Assembly (NCBI RefSeq): GCF_900100755.1
Contig: NZ_FNCI01000011.1
Location: 1 to 64,000 of the forward strand
From: Onishia taeanensis
GTDB taxonomy: Bacteria > Pseudomonadota > Gammaproteobacteria > Pseudomonadales > Halomonadaceae
DNA: 64,000 nucleotides
Direction: 5' to 3'
Position 1 is the stretch's first letter. Every line of letters starts with the position of its first letter. Under the pieces are notes generated by a model, which had not been told where the DNA came from, did no database searches, and saw only the letters and a list, made by a program, of their open reading frames with translations. The translations under genes and the position numbers were made by a program. Of this stretch, positions 21,201 through 30,419 are shown piece after piece.

Positions 21201-21683
21201 ACGACCCGCCGACTGCGTATTTTCAAACGTAAGGTTACGTCCACCGCGGTTTGGGCTGCTGGGGTTATGGTAGGCATTGATGGGGTTAGCCGCCGCCATT
21301 CTGGTACCGTCGGCGCGCGTCCAGGGTCGATAGGTCACGGCGGGGTTATAGTAAAGTGCATTAACTTGCGGTGAGCGGCTATAGGCATTGTAAGCATCGC
21401 CCTGATCGAAAGTCGGCACTATATTGGCGTATTCATCTGCTCGAAAACCAGTCTGGTAGACATTATCAGCCCGTGGATAAATAAAACGTGCTGACTCGGC
21501 AATATTTGACTCTGGCATATTTTCAAAGCGCATGGAGCCTGAATCATCGATGATGAACATCAGGTTCGGGTCGACTCTGGGGCCTACTGAAAGTGGTGCC
21601 TGTGCCAGGCCGGCTGCCTGTGCCATCTGCACAGCCCCCACAAGAAGTGGCAGTAGGGTGCCAAGAAAATATCGTATACGCAT
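18261..21683 (-). CDS. pilY1: Type IV pilus tip adhesin/biogenesis factor PilY1
   Basis: PilY1 sits at the pilus tip, controls extension and retraction, and aids attachment and surface sensing. The 1140-aa precursor has a signal peptide (about 1-24, ending AQA), an early VWA/MIDAS-like metal motif DDSGS (46-50), a variable middle, and a C-terminal quinoprotein-like beta-propeller. An EF-hand-like loop, DTNGDGKVDSAD, lies at about 1062-1073. The second ATG (21683) is preferred since AAAGG then lies 7 nt upstream. It starts 10 bp after pilX. Its codons and bases look more AT-rich than the housekeeping neighbours. Confidence 0.92.
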   Translation of the reverse strand: MRIRYFLGTLLPLLVGAVQMAQAAGLAQAPLSVGPRVDPNLMFIIDDSGSMRFENMPESNIAESARFIYPRADNVYQTGFRADEYANIVPTFDQGDAYNAYSRSPQVNALYYNPAVTYRPWTRADGTRMAAANPINAYHNPSSPNRGGRNLTFENTQSAGRWIGSCNSITEAGPEGCEAITRSERVCNFFFCFNREVESYEVTFYPATYFTYLGGGYNDIDHYRRVEVRFGNGPFKGEGRENRSDCANASANTPSCSYGEEIQNFANWYSYYRSRTLAARAGIGEAFSQLGETIRVGFDTINSNGNVVQGDVSKGVRVFKGEGRSGFFDELYTHDVPAEGTPLRRGLQRSGSYYEKHDEPWRDDPSSNQSRGFQSCRANYALMMTDGYRSGNNPPGINNSDGDAGPTIEGSDDRTYRYPATAPYADDVSSTLADVAMHFWKRDIRDDLANDVPVNTQDPAFWQHMATFGVGFGVSGSIDPDSAWQAVENGESVDWPSVSDFNSRDSDTANQARLDDLLHASVNGRGGFFNASNPQAFVDGLNTALGTIVSRQEASVVPVVVSNDTIGPNTQLFSAGFRSTDWSGELKGYQLLSGSERKVKWDAEDNLREQSPDNRLLLTSRGGNGQILSTSSSDLSAGQIRWLYGKEVEGLRSRIPDGQEEPNLLGDIVNSAPFLLTPPSSSDRLGMVFVGANDGMLHGFSADNGKELFAYLPSELVNDQRGNKAPLESLMALDYTHRYFVDGSPVARNVEIEDGPDAVVVGTMGAGGRTVFALDVSKPEEMSAENVLWEFSDVALGEGVTRPSISKIRYQGGSRWVVLFGNGYNSETQQAALFVVDLETGQLLKRWNTGVGGADNPNGLAPPTATRWPDYNGFSQYAYAGDQQGNMWRFDLSDLSSAPQKLLEGQADQPITAPAQLEFKPGDSSTLVVLFGTGSFQFVDDRYDRSEQRLYGVFDSGNENLTAVQASDPDSVLLHKVLVIDEGSGFRTIRKYGGTAQRGWYMDLPEGERMVSRPTLPAGVYHQRALFSTLRPLFGQCTAGVDGYVYSLLLETGGVGIRAFFDTNGDGKVDSADNITDANGDAQVVAGIKLGNGESQVVVRDPETGQGVLAGTIGSPGGPQRTGVSGATTGRQSWRQIFEP

Positions 21684-21693
21684 GAGCATGCCT

Positions 21694-22188
21694 TTAATCA
21701 CCTGGGATGTACCAGCTCTGCAACACCACGCGGCTATTTGGTGAACCACCATAGCCAACTGCATTAATCTGATAAATAGGATAGGGATTATTATTGTCAT
21801 CCCCCTCTCCAGCCTGCCCTGCCAAGCCACTAGGGTGCCAGATATAGTATCTCGGGCTGCTACTTAACCGTTTTGCATTCAAAGACGTTTTGGTCAAAGA
21901 ACTATCGTTCCCATTCCACTGGGTGTCCTTGATATTATTCCCCTTACTTGCCTGCTCTTCCGCAGCCTTCAAGGCGGCTTCTGCTGCTTGAAAAGCCATG
22001 GCATGATCTCGCTGGTTGGCGACCATACGCTCCTGCAGCGTGGCGTCCTGAACGGAAGATACCGCTAGCAAACTCAACAACAGCAGAAAAAACAGCGAGA
22101 CAATCAGGGCCATGCCTTGTTGCCGATAAGCGGGAGGCCGGGGCAGCGATTGAGGACACAGAGGCCCAGCGCGCAACGATGGCATCAT
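21694..22188 (-). CDS. pilX: Type IV pilus minor pilin PilX
   Basis: A 164-aa protein with a cytoplasmic leader ending RQQG (residue 25) and a long hydrophobic helix MALIVSLFFLLLLSLLAV. The family signature QERMVANQRDHAMAFQAAEAAL follows. It lacks the Glu at +5 found in most type IV pilins, a trait of PilX/GspK-like tip pseudopilins. Its start overlaps the pilW stop (ATGA). A tandem ATG at 22185 is an equally good start. Confidence 0.88.
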   Translation of the reverse strand: MMPSLRAGPLCPQSLPRPPAYRQQGMALIVSLFFLLLLSLLAVSSVQDATLQERMVANQRDHAMAFQAAEAALKAAEEQASKGNNIKDTQWNGNDSSLTKTSLNAKRLSSSPRYYIWHPSGLAGQAGEGDDNNNPYPIYQINAVGYGGSPNSRVVLQSWYIPGD

Positions 22189-23177
22189 CTCCTCCCCTCG
22201 ACCAAACGATTTCGCAAGGCAATCGTTGTCGTAAAGCCTTGATAAAGCCGAAGATCATCTTTCCCAGCCTGGAAATCGATATCGCCGACCGTCACCTTGG
22301 CGGGGCTATCTAGCACATTGGTCTCAGACGAGCGCAGCAGCAGGCTAACGCGAACAGCGGAGATATCCCGCCAGCCAGCGCTCGGTGGCGCTTGCACATA
22401 TTTGTCGCCTACTAAAAATCGTAGCTCCATATCCACCACCGGGCTCGCCAATGTTTCTGAACGACCAGAGACCACATCACGACGCCTAAGGCCAGGCTCA
22501 CTACGAGTACTGTCCCAGCCAATGTAGTAAATACTCGCCTCAGGCTTTCCAATCCAGCTGGCCCCTCCGGTAAAAGCTTGGGTAAAGGGCTTAGGAGCGC
22601 TCAGCTTTTTATCGCTGGTCGTCTCGACGATTTCGCAGTTATTTTTTTCGATAAAGGCCAGAAGGTCTCCAGTCTCCAGCGTACCCTCATTACCCAGCGT
22701 TACGTTTTGGCCGCCGGCATTGATATCCTGGACTACGCGTTGCTCGGCTGGCGTGGCCGCATGATGAATCAGCAACAGGTTGCCTTGCTGATAATCATTG
22801 GCGCCTATCCCTGAGGTATAGGCATCGTTACCTCGACTTTGCCAGCCTCCTACCGCATCGAAGCGATCATTCGGGAATATATTGTTGGCCGTACCATCTT
22901 TCAGATTCAGCACTAAGCCAACGCCTGACCCTGCATCGCCCTGGCAGGCGGGCGCATAACCGGCGTGACGAAGGTCGCGCTGCAATACATCCAGTACAAA
23001 GCGACCGTTTTCCTGTACCTCGGAGAGGGCATTCTGTAAGCGGTAGGTGCGCTGATTAGCACTGAATAACTGATAAATGCCTGCGGTGATCACCAACGCT
23101 AGCACCAGCACTATCATCAGCTCGATAAGGTTCGCACCACGCTGGCGCGACAGTCTCGAATAATGAACATCTCTCAT
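22185..23177 (-). CDS. pilW: Type IV pilus minor pilin PilW
   Basis: A 330-aa prepilin whose class III signal reads RQRG14/A15-NLIELM: the conserved Glu at +5 is present but the +1 residue is Ala instead of Phe. The rest matches PilW: ENGRFVLDVLQRDLRHAGY, then a large globular domain. The ATG at 23177 overlaps the pilV stop (ATGA). PilW works with PilV and PilX as the pilus-initiating complex. Confidence 0.88.
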   Translation of the reverse strand: MRDVHYSRLSRQRGANLIELMIVLVLALVITAGIYQLFSANQRTYRLQNALSEVQENGRFVLDVLQRDLRHAGYAPACQGDAGSGVGLVLNLKDGTANNIFPNDRFDAVGGWQSRGNDAYTSGIGANDYQQGNLLLIHHAATPAEQRVVQDINAGGQNVTLGNEGTLETGDLLAFIEKNNCEIVETTSDKKLSAPKPFTQAFTGGASWIGKPEASIYYIGWDSTRSEPGLRRRDVVSGRSETLASPVVDMELRFLVGDKYVQAPPSAGWRDISAVRVSLLLRSSETNVLDSPAKVTVGDIDFQAGKDDLRLYQGFTTTIALRNRLVEGRR

Positions 23178-23584
23178 GGCCGCACCCATGTCTCGAAGCG
23201 TTGCTTATTGCCGCCCAAGCTTGGGGATGAGGACCATTCTACGGTGATAACAGCTTCATCACCGTTAACGACCACACTGCCATCACCGCCCGGCAAAGCG
23301 GATGCGATATCGCCCAGCCAATCGGTCAGATCACGCTTGGCAAGGCTGCTGCCACTGGGTTTGCCATCCTTGATTGCAATGGCGTAGGTATTCAGTTGAT
23401 CTTCATTGGCCCGTATTCGATCTCCCAAGTCGTAGGCTAGGCTTTCGGCCTGACTGCGCAGGTAGGCTTCCCGATCCAGGGCGAGCGAGCGTGTCTGCAG
23501 GGCAACCATGCCGAGGATGCCGATCCCGAGTACGAGCAGCGCGATCAGCACCTCTATCAACGAAACACCGCTTTGACGTGTCAT
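23174..23584 (-). CDS. pilV: Type IV pilus minor pilin PilV
   Basis: A 136-aa prepilin with leader MTRQSG6 and mature N-terminus VSLIEVLIALLVLGIGILG, a PilV-type helix that keeps Glu at +5. The next segment, ALQTRSLALDREAYLRSQAESLAYDLGDRIRAN in substance, is also PilV-like. Its ATG overlaps the fimT stop (ATGA), and this rather than a longer frame was taken as the start. Confidence 0.86.
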   Translation of the reverse strand: MTRQSGVSLIEVLIALLVLGIGILGMVALQTRSLALDREAYLRSQAESLAYDLGDRIRANEDQLNTYAIAIKDGKPSGSSLAKRDLTDWLGDIASALPGGDGSVVVNGDEAVITVEWSSSPSLGGNKQRFETWVRP

Positions 23585-24051
23585 GGTGGGCAAGAGCTCC
23601 CTGCTGCTATTGAACCACTGGGGGCAACCGATAGAACCTGGCTTTTCCCACCCGCACTCAGCGTCAGACAATAGCTACTGGCGCCGGCAGGCCGGCCAAA
23701 GGAGTTGAAGGTGACGGTGGCGCTACTGGTGACGGTGACACCGTCATCTCGGGCCGCTTGTTGCTGAATCACCGTCCCGTTGGTTTTATCAGTCACCAGT
23801 TGCCAGCCAGTACTCCAGTCGTTTCCGCACTGTTTGAGGCCGCATAGCGTCAGCGTGCGGTTACGCTTGATAGCCTCGCTGCGGGCGAGCCGTAAGGTAG
23901 CGTTGAGGTTATTGGTCACGGCCGTTAGTCGGCTGTCACTCACTAACCCGGAAAAACTCGGCACGGCAACGGTCGCAATGATGACGATCAAAGCAACCGT
24001 CACCAGCAACTCGATTAGCGTAAAGCCTGACTGCCGCCCAAACCGTGTCAT
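23581..24051 (-). CDS. fimT: Type IV pilus minor pseudopilin FimT/FimU
   Basis: A 156-aa prepilin (leader MTRFGRQSG9, mature FTLIELLVTVALIVIIATVAVPSF) with the GspH/FimT domain: NNLNATLRLARSEAIKRN and two later Cys pairs. It is the first gene of the fimT-pilV-pilW-pilX-pilY1-pilE operon, in which each of the first junctions is an ATGA overlap. It lies 153 bp from ispH, as in P. aeruginosa where fimT/fimU follow lytB/ispH. Confidence 0.87.
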   Translation of the reverse strand: MTRFGRQSGFTLIELLVTVALIVIIATVAVPSFSGLVSDSRLTAVTNNLNATLRLARSEAIKRNRTLTLCGLKQCGNDWSTGWQLVTDKTNGTVIQQQAARDDGVTVTSSATVTFNSFGRPAGASSYCLTLSAGGKSQVLSVAPSGSIAAGSSCPP

Positions 24052-24136
24052 TCAGTCCACCTAAAACCTAGCTGCCTTCATTAATCCATCCCAGCCCAGT
24101 ATGTCGCAGGAAGACTAACGACGTCATACCCAAGAC

Positions 24137-24165
24137 CAAAAAAACCGGGCCTGGGCCCGGTTCCT
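24137..24165 (-). terminator. Rho-independent terminator of the ribF-ispH operon
   Basis: On the minus strand a stem ACCGGGCC / GGCCCGGT is followed by seven Ts. It lies 40 bp past the ispH stop and insulates the pilin operon. Confidence 0.9.
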
Positions 24166-24204
24166 ATTGGTAGCGGCCCGCCTGAACCTCAGGCGGTAGC
24201 CATG

Positions 24205-25158
24205 CTAACCGCTGGCGATCACCTGCTCGCGCAGTTCCTTAGGCATCGAGAAGGTGATGGTCTCCTCTCGGCCGGCGAGTTCCTCAGGCGCCTCGGCGCC
24301 CAGCGCCTGAAGACGATCTATCACACCCTTGACCAGCACCTCGGGAGCGCTGGCACCGGCGGTGATGCCGATCTGCTCGACGCCTTCGAGCCAGCCGGCC
24401 TCGATCTGCTCGGCGTCATCGACCAGGTAGGCCGGAGTGCCGACCCGCTCGGACAGCTCACGCAGGCGATTGGAGTTGGAACTGTTGGGGCTGCCCACCA
24501 CCAGCACCAGTTGACTGTCGGCGGCGAGTTCACGCACCGCATCCTGACGGTTCTGGGTCGCGTAGCAGATGTCATCCTTGCGCGGGCCCTGAATCTCAGG
24601 GAACTTGGCGCGCAGCGCATCGATCACCCGGGCGGTGTCGTCCATCGACAGCGTGGTCTGGGTGACGAAGGCCAGGCGGCTCGGGTCCTTGACCTCGAGG
24701 GCCGCCACATCGGCCTCGTCTTCGACCAGGTAAATGGCGCCGCCATAACCCGCGTCGTAGCGGCCCATGGTGCCCTCCACCTCAGGGTGGCCGTGATGAC
24801 CGATCAGGATGCACTCTTGGCCGCGCCGCGCGTAACGCAGCACTTCCATGTGCACCTTGGTCACCAACGGGCAGGTGGCATCGAAGACCCGCAGGCCGCG
24901 ACGATCGGCCTCCTCCTGCACCGCACGGGACACGCCGTGGGCGGAAAAGATCACGATCACATCGTCGGGGACCTCGTGGAGCTCCTCGACGAAGACCGCC
25001 CCGCGCTCGCGCAGAGTGTCGACCACGAAGCGATTGTGGACCACCTCATGGCGTACGTAGATAGGCGCGCCGAAGACATCGAGGGCGCGATTGACGATCT
25101 CGATGGCCCGATCGACGCCGGCACAGAAACCGCGCGGGTTGGCCAACTTGATTTGCAT
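24205..25158 (-). CDS. ispH: 4-hydroxy-3-methylbut-2-enyl diphosphate reductase
   Basis: The last enzyme of the MEP pathway, an iron-sulfur protein yielding IPP and DMAPP. The 317-aa protein has the three cluster-binding cysteines C12 (GFCAGV), C96 (ATCPLVTK) and C198 (ICYATQNRQ) in the expected spacing. The start [15 protein letters not shown] equals the E. coli start; an in-frame extension of 11 codons upstream is ignored. It is the last gene of the ribF-ileS-lspA-fkpB-ispH series, separated from fkpB by a 190-bp spacer with a palindrome. Confidence 0.96.
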   Translation of the reverse strand: MQIKLANPRGFCAGVDRAIEIVNRALDVFGAPIYVRHEVVHNRFVVDTLRERGAVFVEELHEVPDDVIVIFSAHGVSRAVQEEADRRGLRVFDATCPLVTKVHMEVLRYARRGQECILIGHHGHPEVEGTMGRYDAGYGGAIYLVEDEADVAALEVKDPSRLAFVTQTTLSMDDTARVIDALRAKFPEIQGPRKDDICYATQNRQDAVRELAADSQLVLVVGSPNSSNSNRLRELSERVGTPAYLVDDAEQIEAGWLEGVEQIGITAGASAPEVLVKGVIDRLQALGAEAPEELAGREETITFSMPKELREQVIASG

Positions 25159-25269
25159 ATGTTGCCTTGCCTTGATGCCTAGGCATCGCATCTTGGATTT
25201 TGTCAGCGGACGTGGCTGCGCTGGGGGCGGGCCATTGCGAAGGCGCTGTAAACCCTTCCCTGGGCGCTA

Positions 25270-25291
25270 CTTTTGCCATCCATGGCAAAAG
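25270..25291. repeat. 10-bp perfect palindrome between fkpB and ispH
   Basis: The arms CTTTTGCCAT and ATGGCAAAAG are separated by CC. It could be an operator or an mRNA hairpin between two genes of one operon. There is no T-run beyond it in the direction of transcription, so a standard terminator is unlikely. Confidence 0.5.
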
Positions 25292-25348
25292 ACCTTCGCC
25301 CCATTCAGCCCACAGCGCCACTCACCAGAAAGCACTCAACTAGGGGCA

Positions 25349-25795
25349 TCAGTGAGTGGTCGCCGGGGCGACCTTGATCACGTCGACCTCGAAGGTCAGG
25401 GTACGCCCGGCCAGCGGGTGGTTGAAGTCCACCGTCACCTGTTCGCCATCGATCTCTGCGATCACGCCAGGCAGTTCACCGCCAGCGGCATCGGCGAAGG
25501 ACATCACCATGCCCACCTCCGGCACCTCGCCCTCGAAGTCATCACGCTTCATCAGTTGCACGTTCTGCGGGTTGTGCTGACCGAAGGCATGCTCCGGGGT
25601 GATATCGTAGCTGCCGGTGTCGCCGTCGGTGAGCCCGGTCAGCGGCGCTTCGAAGCCCGGAGGCAGGTTACCGTCGCCGACCTGAAAGGTAGCCGGCGCC
25701 TTGTCACGGGTGGAATCCACCACCGTGCCATCCTCGAGCTTGAGGGTGAAGTGAAGGGTCACTTCCATGCCCTCGTCGATGCGGTAGTCGCTCAT
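25349..25795 (-). CDS. fkpB: FKBP-type peptidyl-prolyl isomerase, SlpA-like
   Basis: A 148-aa cytoplasmic prolyl isomerase and chaperone of the SlpA/FkpB group: an FKBP domain with LEDGTVVDST near residue 21 and an inserted IF (insert-in-flap) domain at about 70-130 containing HAFGQHNPQNVQ. It lies 13 bp downstream of lspA. The GGAG site is 8 nt before the ATG. Confidence 0.92.
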   Translation of the reverse strand: MSDYRIDEGMEVTLHFTLKLEDGTVVDSTRDKAPATFQVGDGNLPPGFEAPLTGLTDGDTGSYDITPEHAFGQHNPQNVQLMKRDDFEGEVPEVGMVMSFADAAGGELPGVIAEIDGEQVTVDFNHPLAGRTLTFEVDVIKVAPATTH

Positions 25796-25808
25796 CTGGT
25801 TGGCTCCG

Positions 25809-26351
25809 TCAGGAACTGGCTCGCCCGCGGCGGGCGTCGCGCAGGGATTCGATGATCAGGCTGATGGCGCCCAGGGTAATGGCGACATCGGCCAGGTTGA
25901 AGGCCGGGAAGTAGGCCTGGCCCCAGTGGAACGACAGGAAATCGACCACGTAGCCATGCACCAACCGGTCATAGAGATTGCCGAGCGCACCGCCGATGAT
26001 CAGCGCCAGCGCCACGGCCAGCAGCGTCTCGCCGGCGCGCAGCCGACGCATCCAGACGGTAAGGCCGATACTGGCGCCGATGGCGATGACAGCGAACAGC
26101 CAGCGCTGCCAACCGTCGTGCCCGGCAAGGAAACTGAAGGCGGCGCCGGTGTTATGCAAGAGCGTCAGGTTGAAGACCGGCAGCACCTCCACCGGACGGG
26201 CGTAGACCAACATGGCCGAGGCCAGCACCTTGCTGCCAAAGTCGGCAACGATCACGGCAAGCGATAGCCATAGCCAGCGCAGCGGCCGCGTCATCGGCGG
26301 CGCGCTGTGCTGATCGGCCTTGGCAGCGGCTGATGGTTCTTGATCAGGCAT
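25809..26351 (-). CDS. lspA: Lipoprotein signal peptidase
   Basis: LspA is the aspartic protease that cuts signal peptides from diacylated prolipoproteins in the inner membrane. The 180-aa protein has four hydrophobic segments and the catalytic aspartates D128 ([10 protein letters not shown]) and D155 (FNLADVAI). It starts inside the ileS end (8-bp overlap). Compared with the E. coli enzyme it has about 20 extra N-terminal residues; Met20 is an alternative start. Confidence 0.95.
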   Translation of the reverse strand: MPDQEPSAAAKADQHSAPPMTRPLRWLWLSLAVIVADFGSKVLASAMLVYARPVEVLPVFNLTLLHNTGAAFSFLAGHDGWQRWLFAVIAIGASIGLTVWMRRLRAGETLLAVALALIIGGALGNLYDRLVHGYVVDFLSFHWGQAYFPAFNLADVAITLGAISLIIESLRDARRGRASS

Positions 26352-29178
26352 AGTGACGCGTCTCGCCGGGGCCGTCAGGCAGGTTGGTGATGCAGCGCCC
26401 GCATAGATCCGGGTGATCCGGGTGGCTGCCCACGTCGGCACGATGGTGCCAGCAGCGCTCGCACTTGGTGTGGGCGCTTTCCACAACGCTGACCTTCAGG
26501 CCCTCAAGCTCAGTGGCCTCAGCGGCACTGCCTTCCGCCAGAGGCGCAAGGCGCACGTCGCTGGTCAGCAGCACGAAGCGCAACTCATCGCCGAGCTTGG
26601 CCAGGGTCGCCTCGAGGGCGTCATCGACGTAGAGCGTTACCTCAGCGGCCAGACCGCTCTTGATCTGCTTGGCGTTGCGGGCGTCTTCGAGACACTTGTT
26701 GACCGCCTGCTTGACCTCGAGCACCCGTGACCAGAACTCGCGGCCCAGCGTCGCGTCCGCGGCGAGCGTGGAGAGCCCCTCGAAATAGGTCTCGAGCAGC
26801 ACGCTATCAGCGCGCTTGCCGGGAATGTTCTCGTAGATTTCCTCAGCGGTGAACGACAGGATCGGGGCGACCCAGCGCGCCAGCGCCTCGACCACCCGAT
26901 AGAGCGCCGTCTGGGCACTGCGCCGGGCCAGCGAGTCGCGCTGAGTGGTGTACTGGCGGTCCTTGATCACATCCAGGTAGAAGCCACCGAGCTCCAGCGA
27001 GCAGAAGGAATGCACCTGCTGGTAGACCTCGAGGAAGCGATACTCTTCATAGGCGGTTTCGATGCGCGCCTGTAGCTGGGCCGCCCGGTCGACCACCCAC
27101 TGGTCCAGCGACAACATGTCCTCAAAGGCCACGGCGTCCCGCTCGGGCTCGAAGCCATTGAGGTTGGCGAGCAGGAAGCGCGAGGTATTGCGAATCCGCC
27201 GGTAGACATCGGCGGTACGCTTGAGGATCTCATCGGAAACCGCCATCTCGCCGGAATAGTCGGTAGAGGACACCCAAAGGCGCAGGATATCGGCGCCGAG
27301 CTTGTCCATGACTTCCTGGGGCGCGACCACGTTACCCAGCGACTTGGACTGTTTGCGTCCCTTCTCGTCCACGGTAAAGCCGTGGGTCAGCAAGCCCTTG
27401 TAAGGAGGATGACCGTCGACGGCAGTGCCGGTGAGCAACGAGGAATGGAACCAGCCACGGTGCTGATCGGAGCCTTCCAGGTACAGATCGGCGATCGGCC
27501 CTTCGGTATGACCATAGGGGTGTGAGCCGCGTAGCACGTGATAGTGGGTGGTACCGGAATCGAACCACACGTCCAGGGTATCGGTGACCTTTTCAAAGTC
27601 GGCCGCCTCGTCGCCGAGCAGCTCGGCCGAATCGAGGTTGAACCAGGCATCGATGCCCTCGACCTCGACACGCTTGGCGACGTCTTCCATCAGCTCGACG
27701 GTGCGCGGGTGCAGCTCGCCGGTCTGCTTGTGCAGGAAGAACGGGATCGGCACGCCCCAGTTACGCTGGCGGGAGATGCACCAGTCCGGGCGGTTAGCGA
27801 TCATCGAGTGCAGACGCGCCTTGCCCCAGGCCGGCACGAACTGGGTCTGCTCGATGCCATCAAGGGCCGCTTCGCGCAGGGTACGACCATCACGGGCGGT
27901 AACGTCCATGCCGACGAACCACTGCGCGGTGGCGCGGTAGATGATCGGTGTCTTGTGGCGCCAGCAGTGCATATAGCTGTGAGTGATGGTCTTGTGGGCC
28001 ATCAGCGCACCGACCTCATCCAGAGCGGCGACGATCTTCGGGTTGGCCTTCCAGATCATCATGCCGCCGAACATCGGCAGGTCATCGACGTAGACGCCAT
28101 CGCCCTGTACCGGGCTGATGAAGTCATCGAATTCCAGGCCATAGGCGCGGCAGGTGTTGAAGTCGTCCACACCGTGAGTCGGCGAGGAGTGCACGATGCC
28201 GGTGCTGCCCTCATCGCAGGTGACGTAGTCGGCCAGGTGCACCGTCGAGGCGCGCTCATAGAGCGGGTGGCGGAACTCGATCAGGTCGAGGGCCTCGCCG
28301 CGAGCGGTAGCGACGACCTCGCCCTCGAGGCCGAAGCGCGCAAGACAGCTCTCGACCAGATCCTCGGCCAGCAGCAGCAGGCGATCACCCACGTCGACCA
28401 GGGCGTAGTTGAACTCCGGGTGGACGTTGAGCGCCTGGTTGGCGGGAATGGTCCAGGGCGTGGTGGTCCAGATCACCACCGCCGCGGGCTTGCTAAGCTC
28501 CGTGAGGCCGAAGGCCGCCGCCAGCTTGGCGTCATCGCCGCTGGGGAAGGCGACATCGATGGCTTCGGACTTCTTGTCGGCGTACTCCACCTCGGCTTCG
28601 GCCAGTGCCGAGCCACAGTCGAAACACCAGTTGACCGGTTTCAGCCCCTTGAAGACATAGCCTCCCTTGACCATCTCGGCCAGCGCCCGGATCTCACCGG
28701 CCTCGTTGACGAAATCCATGGTGCGATAGGGATTGTCCCAGTCGCCGATCACCCCCAGCCGTATAAAGCCCTGGCGCTGATCCTCGATCTGCTCGCCGGC
28801 ATACTCGCGGCACAACTCGCGGGCCCGCTGCGGCTCCAGACGCTTGCCATGAGTGGTCTCGACCTTGTGCTCGATGGGCAGGCCATGACAGTCCCAGCCG
28901 GGCACGTAGGGCGCGTCGTAGCCAGCAAGGCTCTTCGACTTGACGATGATGTCCTTGAGGATCTTGTTGAGCGCATGCCCTAGGTGAATACTGCCGTTAG
29001 CGTAGGGAGGGCCGTCGTGGAGCACGAAGAGTTCCTTGCCCTGGCGCTCCTGGCGCAGGCGCTGATAGAGCGCCATTTCCTGCCAGCGAGCCACCCGGGC
29101 GGGCTCTCGCTTGGGCAGCATCCCGCGCATCGGGAAGTCGGTCTCGGGCAGATTCAGTGTGTGCTTGTAATCGCTCAT
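26344..29178 (-). CDS. ileS: Isoleucyl-tRNA synthetase
   Basis: A class I synthetase that charges tRNA-Ile and edits valine. The 944-aa protein has the HIGH motif as HLGH (65-68) in [16 protein letters not shown], the KMSKS motif as KQSKS, a CP1 editing domain between them, and a C-terminal zinc finger CERCW...CGRC that binds the tRNA end. The start at 29178 ([19 protein letters not shown]) equals the E. coli N-terminus. It begins 10 bp after ribF. Confidence 0.97.
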   Translation of the reverse strand: MSDYKHTLNLPETDFPMRGMLPKREPARVARWQEMALYQRLRQERQGKELFVLHDGPPYANGSIHLGHALNKILKDIIVKSKSLAGYDAPYVPGWDCHGLPIEHKVETTHGKRLEPQRARELCREYAGEQIEDQRQGFIRLGVIGDWDNPYRTMDFVNEAGEIRALAEMVKGGYVFKGLKPVNWCFDCGSALAEAEVEYADKKSEAIDVAFPSGDDAKLAAAFGLTELSKPAAVVIWTTTPWTIPANQALNVHPEFNYALVDVGDRLLLLAEDLVESCLARFGLEGEVVATARGEALDLIEFRHPLYERASTVHLADYVTCDEGSTGIVHSSPTHGVDDFNTCRAYGLEFDDFISPVQGDGVYVDDLPMFGGMMIWKANPKIVAALDEVGALMAHKTITHSYMHCWRHKTPIIYRATAQWFVGMDVTARDGRTLREAALDGIEQTQFVPAWGKARLHSMIANRPDWCISRQRNWGVPIPFFLHKQTGELHPRTVELMEDVAKRVEVEGIDAWFNLDSAELLGDEAADFEKVTDTLDVWFDSGTTHYHVLRGSHPYGHTEGPIADLYLEGSDQHRGWFHSSLLTGTAVDGHPPYKGLLTHGFTVDEKGRKQSKSLGNVVAPQEVMDKLGADILRLWVSSTDYSGEMAVSDEILKRTADVYRRIRNTSRFLLANLNGFEPERDAVAFEDMLSLDQWVVDRAAQLQARIETAYEEYRFLEVYQQVHSFCSLELGGFYLDVIKDRQYTTQRDSLARRSAQTALYRVVEALARWVAPILSFTAEEIYENIPGKRADSVLLETYFEGLSTLAADATLGREFWSRVLEVKQAVNKCLEDARNAKQIKSGLAAEVTLYVDDALEATLAKLGDELRFVLLTSDVRLAPLAEGSAAEATELEGLKVSVVESAHTKCERCWHHRADVGSHPDHPDLCGRCITNLPDGPGETRHYA

Positions 29179-29188
29179 AGCCTTGGGG

Positions 29189-30322
29189 TCAGCCGTCATC
29201 TTGGTCGGTAGGGGCCGGGCCCACCGAGGAGTCAGAAGTCGCGGCTTCGCGCGCCAGAGGCGCCGATGCCAAAGGAAGTCCGGTAGAACGTGAAATTGAA
29301 GAGGCAGCAGAAGATGCCGCGTCATCAGCAAAGCCGGCAGCGTCCTGCCGCGCCTCACTTTCTTGCGTTGTCGCTGCTGCCGTCACCATCAACCCATGGC
29401 GCGCAAAGTAATGCCTCGCCTGGGTCTGATCGACCTTGATCTGCTGCTTGAGAGCATCCAGCCCATCGAAGGTGATCTCGCCCCGCAGCCGGGCGCAGGG
29501 GTAGACGCGCAGCCGCTGGCCGTAGAGGTCCTCGTTGACATCGAACAGATGCACTTCGAGCACGGGGCGCTTGCTGCCCACCGTGGGCCGCCAGCCGATA
29601 TTGGCCACCCCGGGCAGGAAGCGGCCATCGCTCAGCTCAGTGATCACCGCATAGACGCCCCGCAGCGCCAGGGGCTGAAGGAGCAACGGCACATTGGCGG
29701 TGGGCACGCCGATGGTGCGACCAAGCTGCTGATCGACGATCACTCGCCCGGCTAGCCGATAGGGGCGCCCCAGCATCCGCGCCGCCTGAGCGAAGTTACC
29801 GCTCGCCAACAGGGTCCGCACTCGGGTACTCGAGACACGCTCGTCATCGAGCAGGAAGGTGCGCGTGTGCTCGACGTCGAAGCCGCACTCCTCACCCACC
29901 CTGGCCAACAGCGCGAAGTCACCGTCCCGCTCGCGGCCGAAGCGGAAGTCATCACCGACCACCAGATGGCGCACGCCCAGGCCTGCGACCAGGACGCGTT
30001 CGATGAACTGGCGCGCTGTCAGGCTGCGCAGCGCATCATTGAACGGCAGGCACAGCACCTGATCGACGCCGCATTCGGCAAGCAACCGGACCTTGTCGCG
30101 CAGCCGGGTAAGCCGCGGCGGGGCCTGGTCGCCGGCGAAAAATTCCCGCGGCTGAGGCTCGAAGACCACCACCGTGACCGGCAGCCCCAGCTTGGCGGCG
30201 CGCTCACGCAACTGATCGAGGATCGCCTGATGGCCGCGATGGACGCCATCGAAGTTGCCGATGGTGGCCACGCAGCCTTGCGATGCCTTGGGCAGATTGT
30301 GTAGTCCTCGAATCACTCGCAT
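29189..30322 (-). CDS. ribF: Bifunctional riboflavin kinase / FMN adenylyltransferase
   Basis: RibF makes FMN and then FAD from riboflavin. The protein has the N-terminal nucleotidyltransferase ([10 protein letters not shown] at 22-31, VVGDDFRFG) and the C-terminal flavokinase domain ([21 protein letters not shown]). At 377 aa it is about 65 residues longer than E. coli RibF. The excess is a C-terminal Ala/Ser-rich tail (from about 310) with no recognisable domain. It precedes ileS, the usual ribF-ileS order. Confidence 0.94.
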   Translation of the reverse strand: MRVIRGLHNLPKASQGCVATIGNFDGVHRGHQAILDQLRERAAKLGLPVTVVVFEPQPREFFAGDQAPPRLTRLRDKVRLLAECGVDQVLCLPFNDALRSLTARQFIERVLVAGLGVRHLVVGDDFRFGRERDGDFALLARVGEECGFDVEHTRTFLLDDERVSSTRVRTLLASGNFAQAARMLGRPYRLAGRVIVDQQLGRTIGVPTANVPLLLQPLALRGVYAVITELSDGRFLPGVANIGWRPTVGSKRPVLEVHLFDVNEDLYGQRLRVYPCARLRGEITFDGLDALKQQIKVDQTQARHYFARHGLMVTAAATTQESEARQDAAGFADDAASSAASSISRSTGLPLASAPLAREAATSDSSVGPAPTDQDDG

Positions 30323-30419
30323 GCGTTACTCGCGCGCCAAGTAAAGGGATCGATTATAACGGCCAGGCCGGCCGGCGCCTATCCATGCCGGCGGGCGCCC
30401 CGTTGCTATCCATTCGCCA

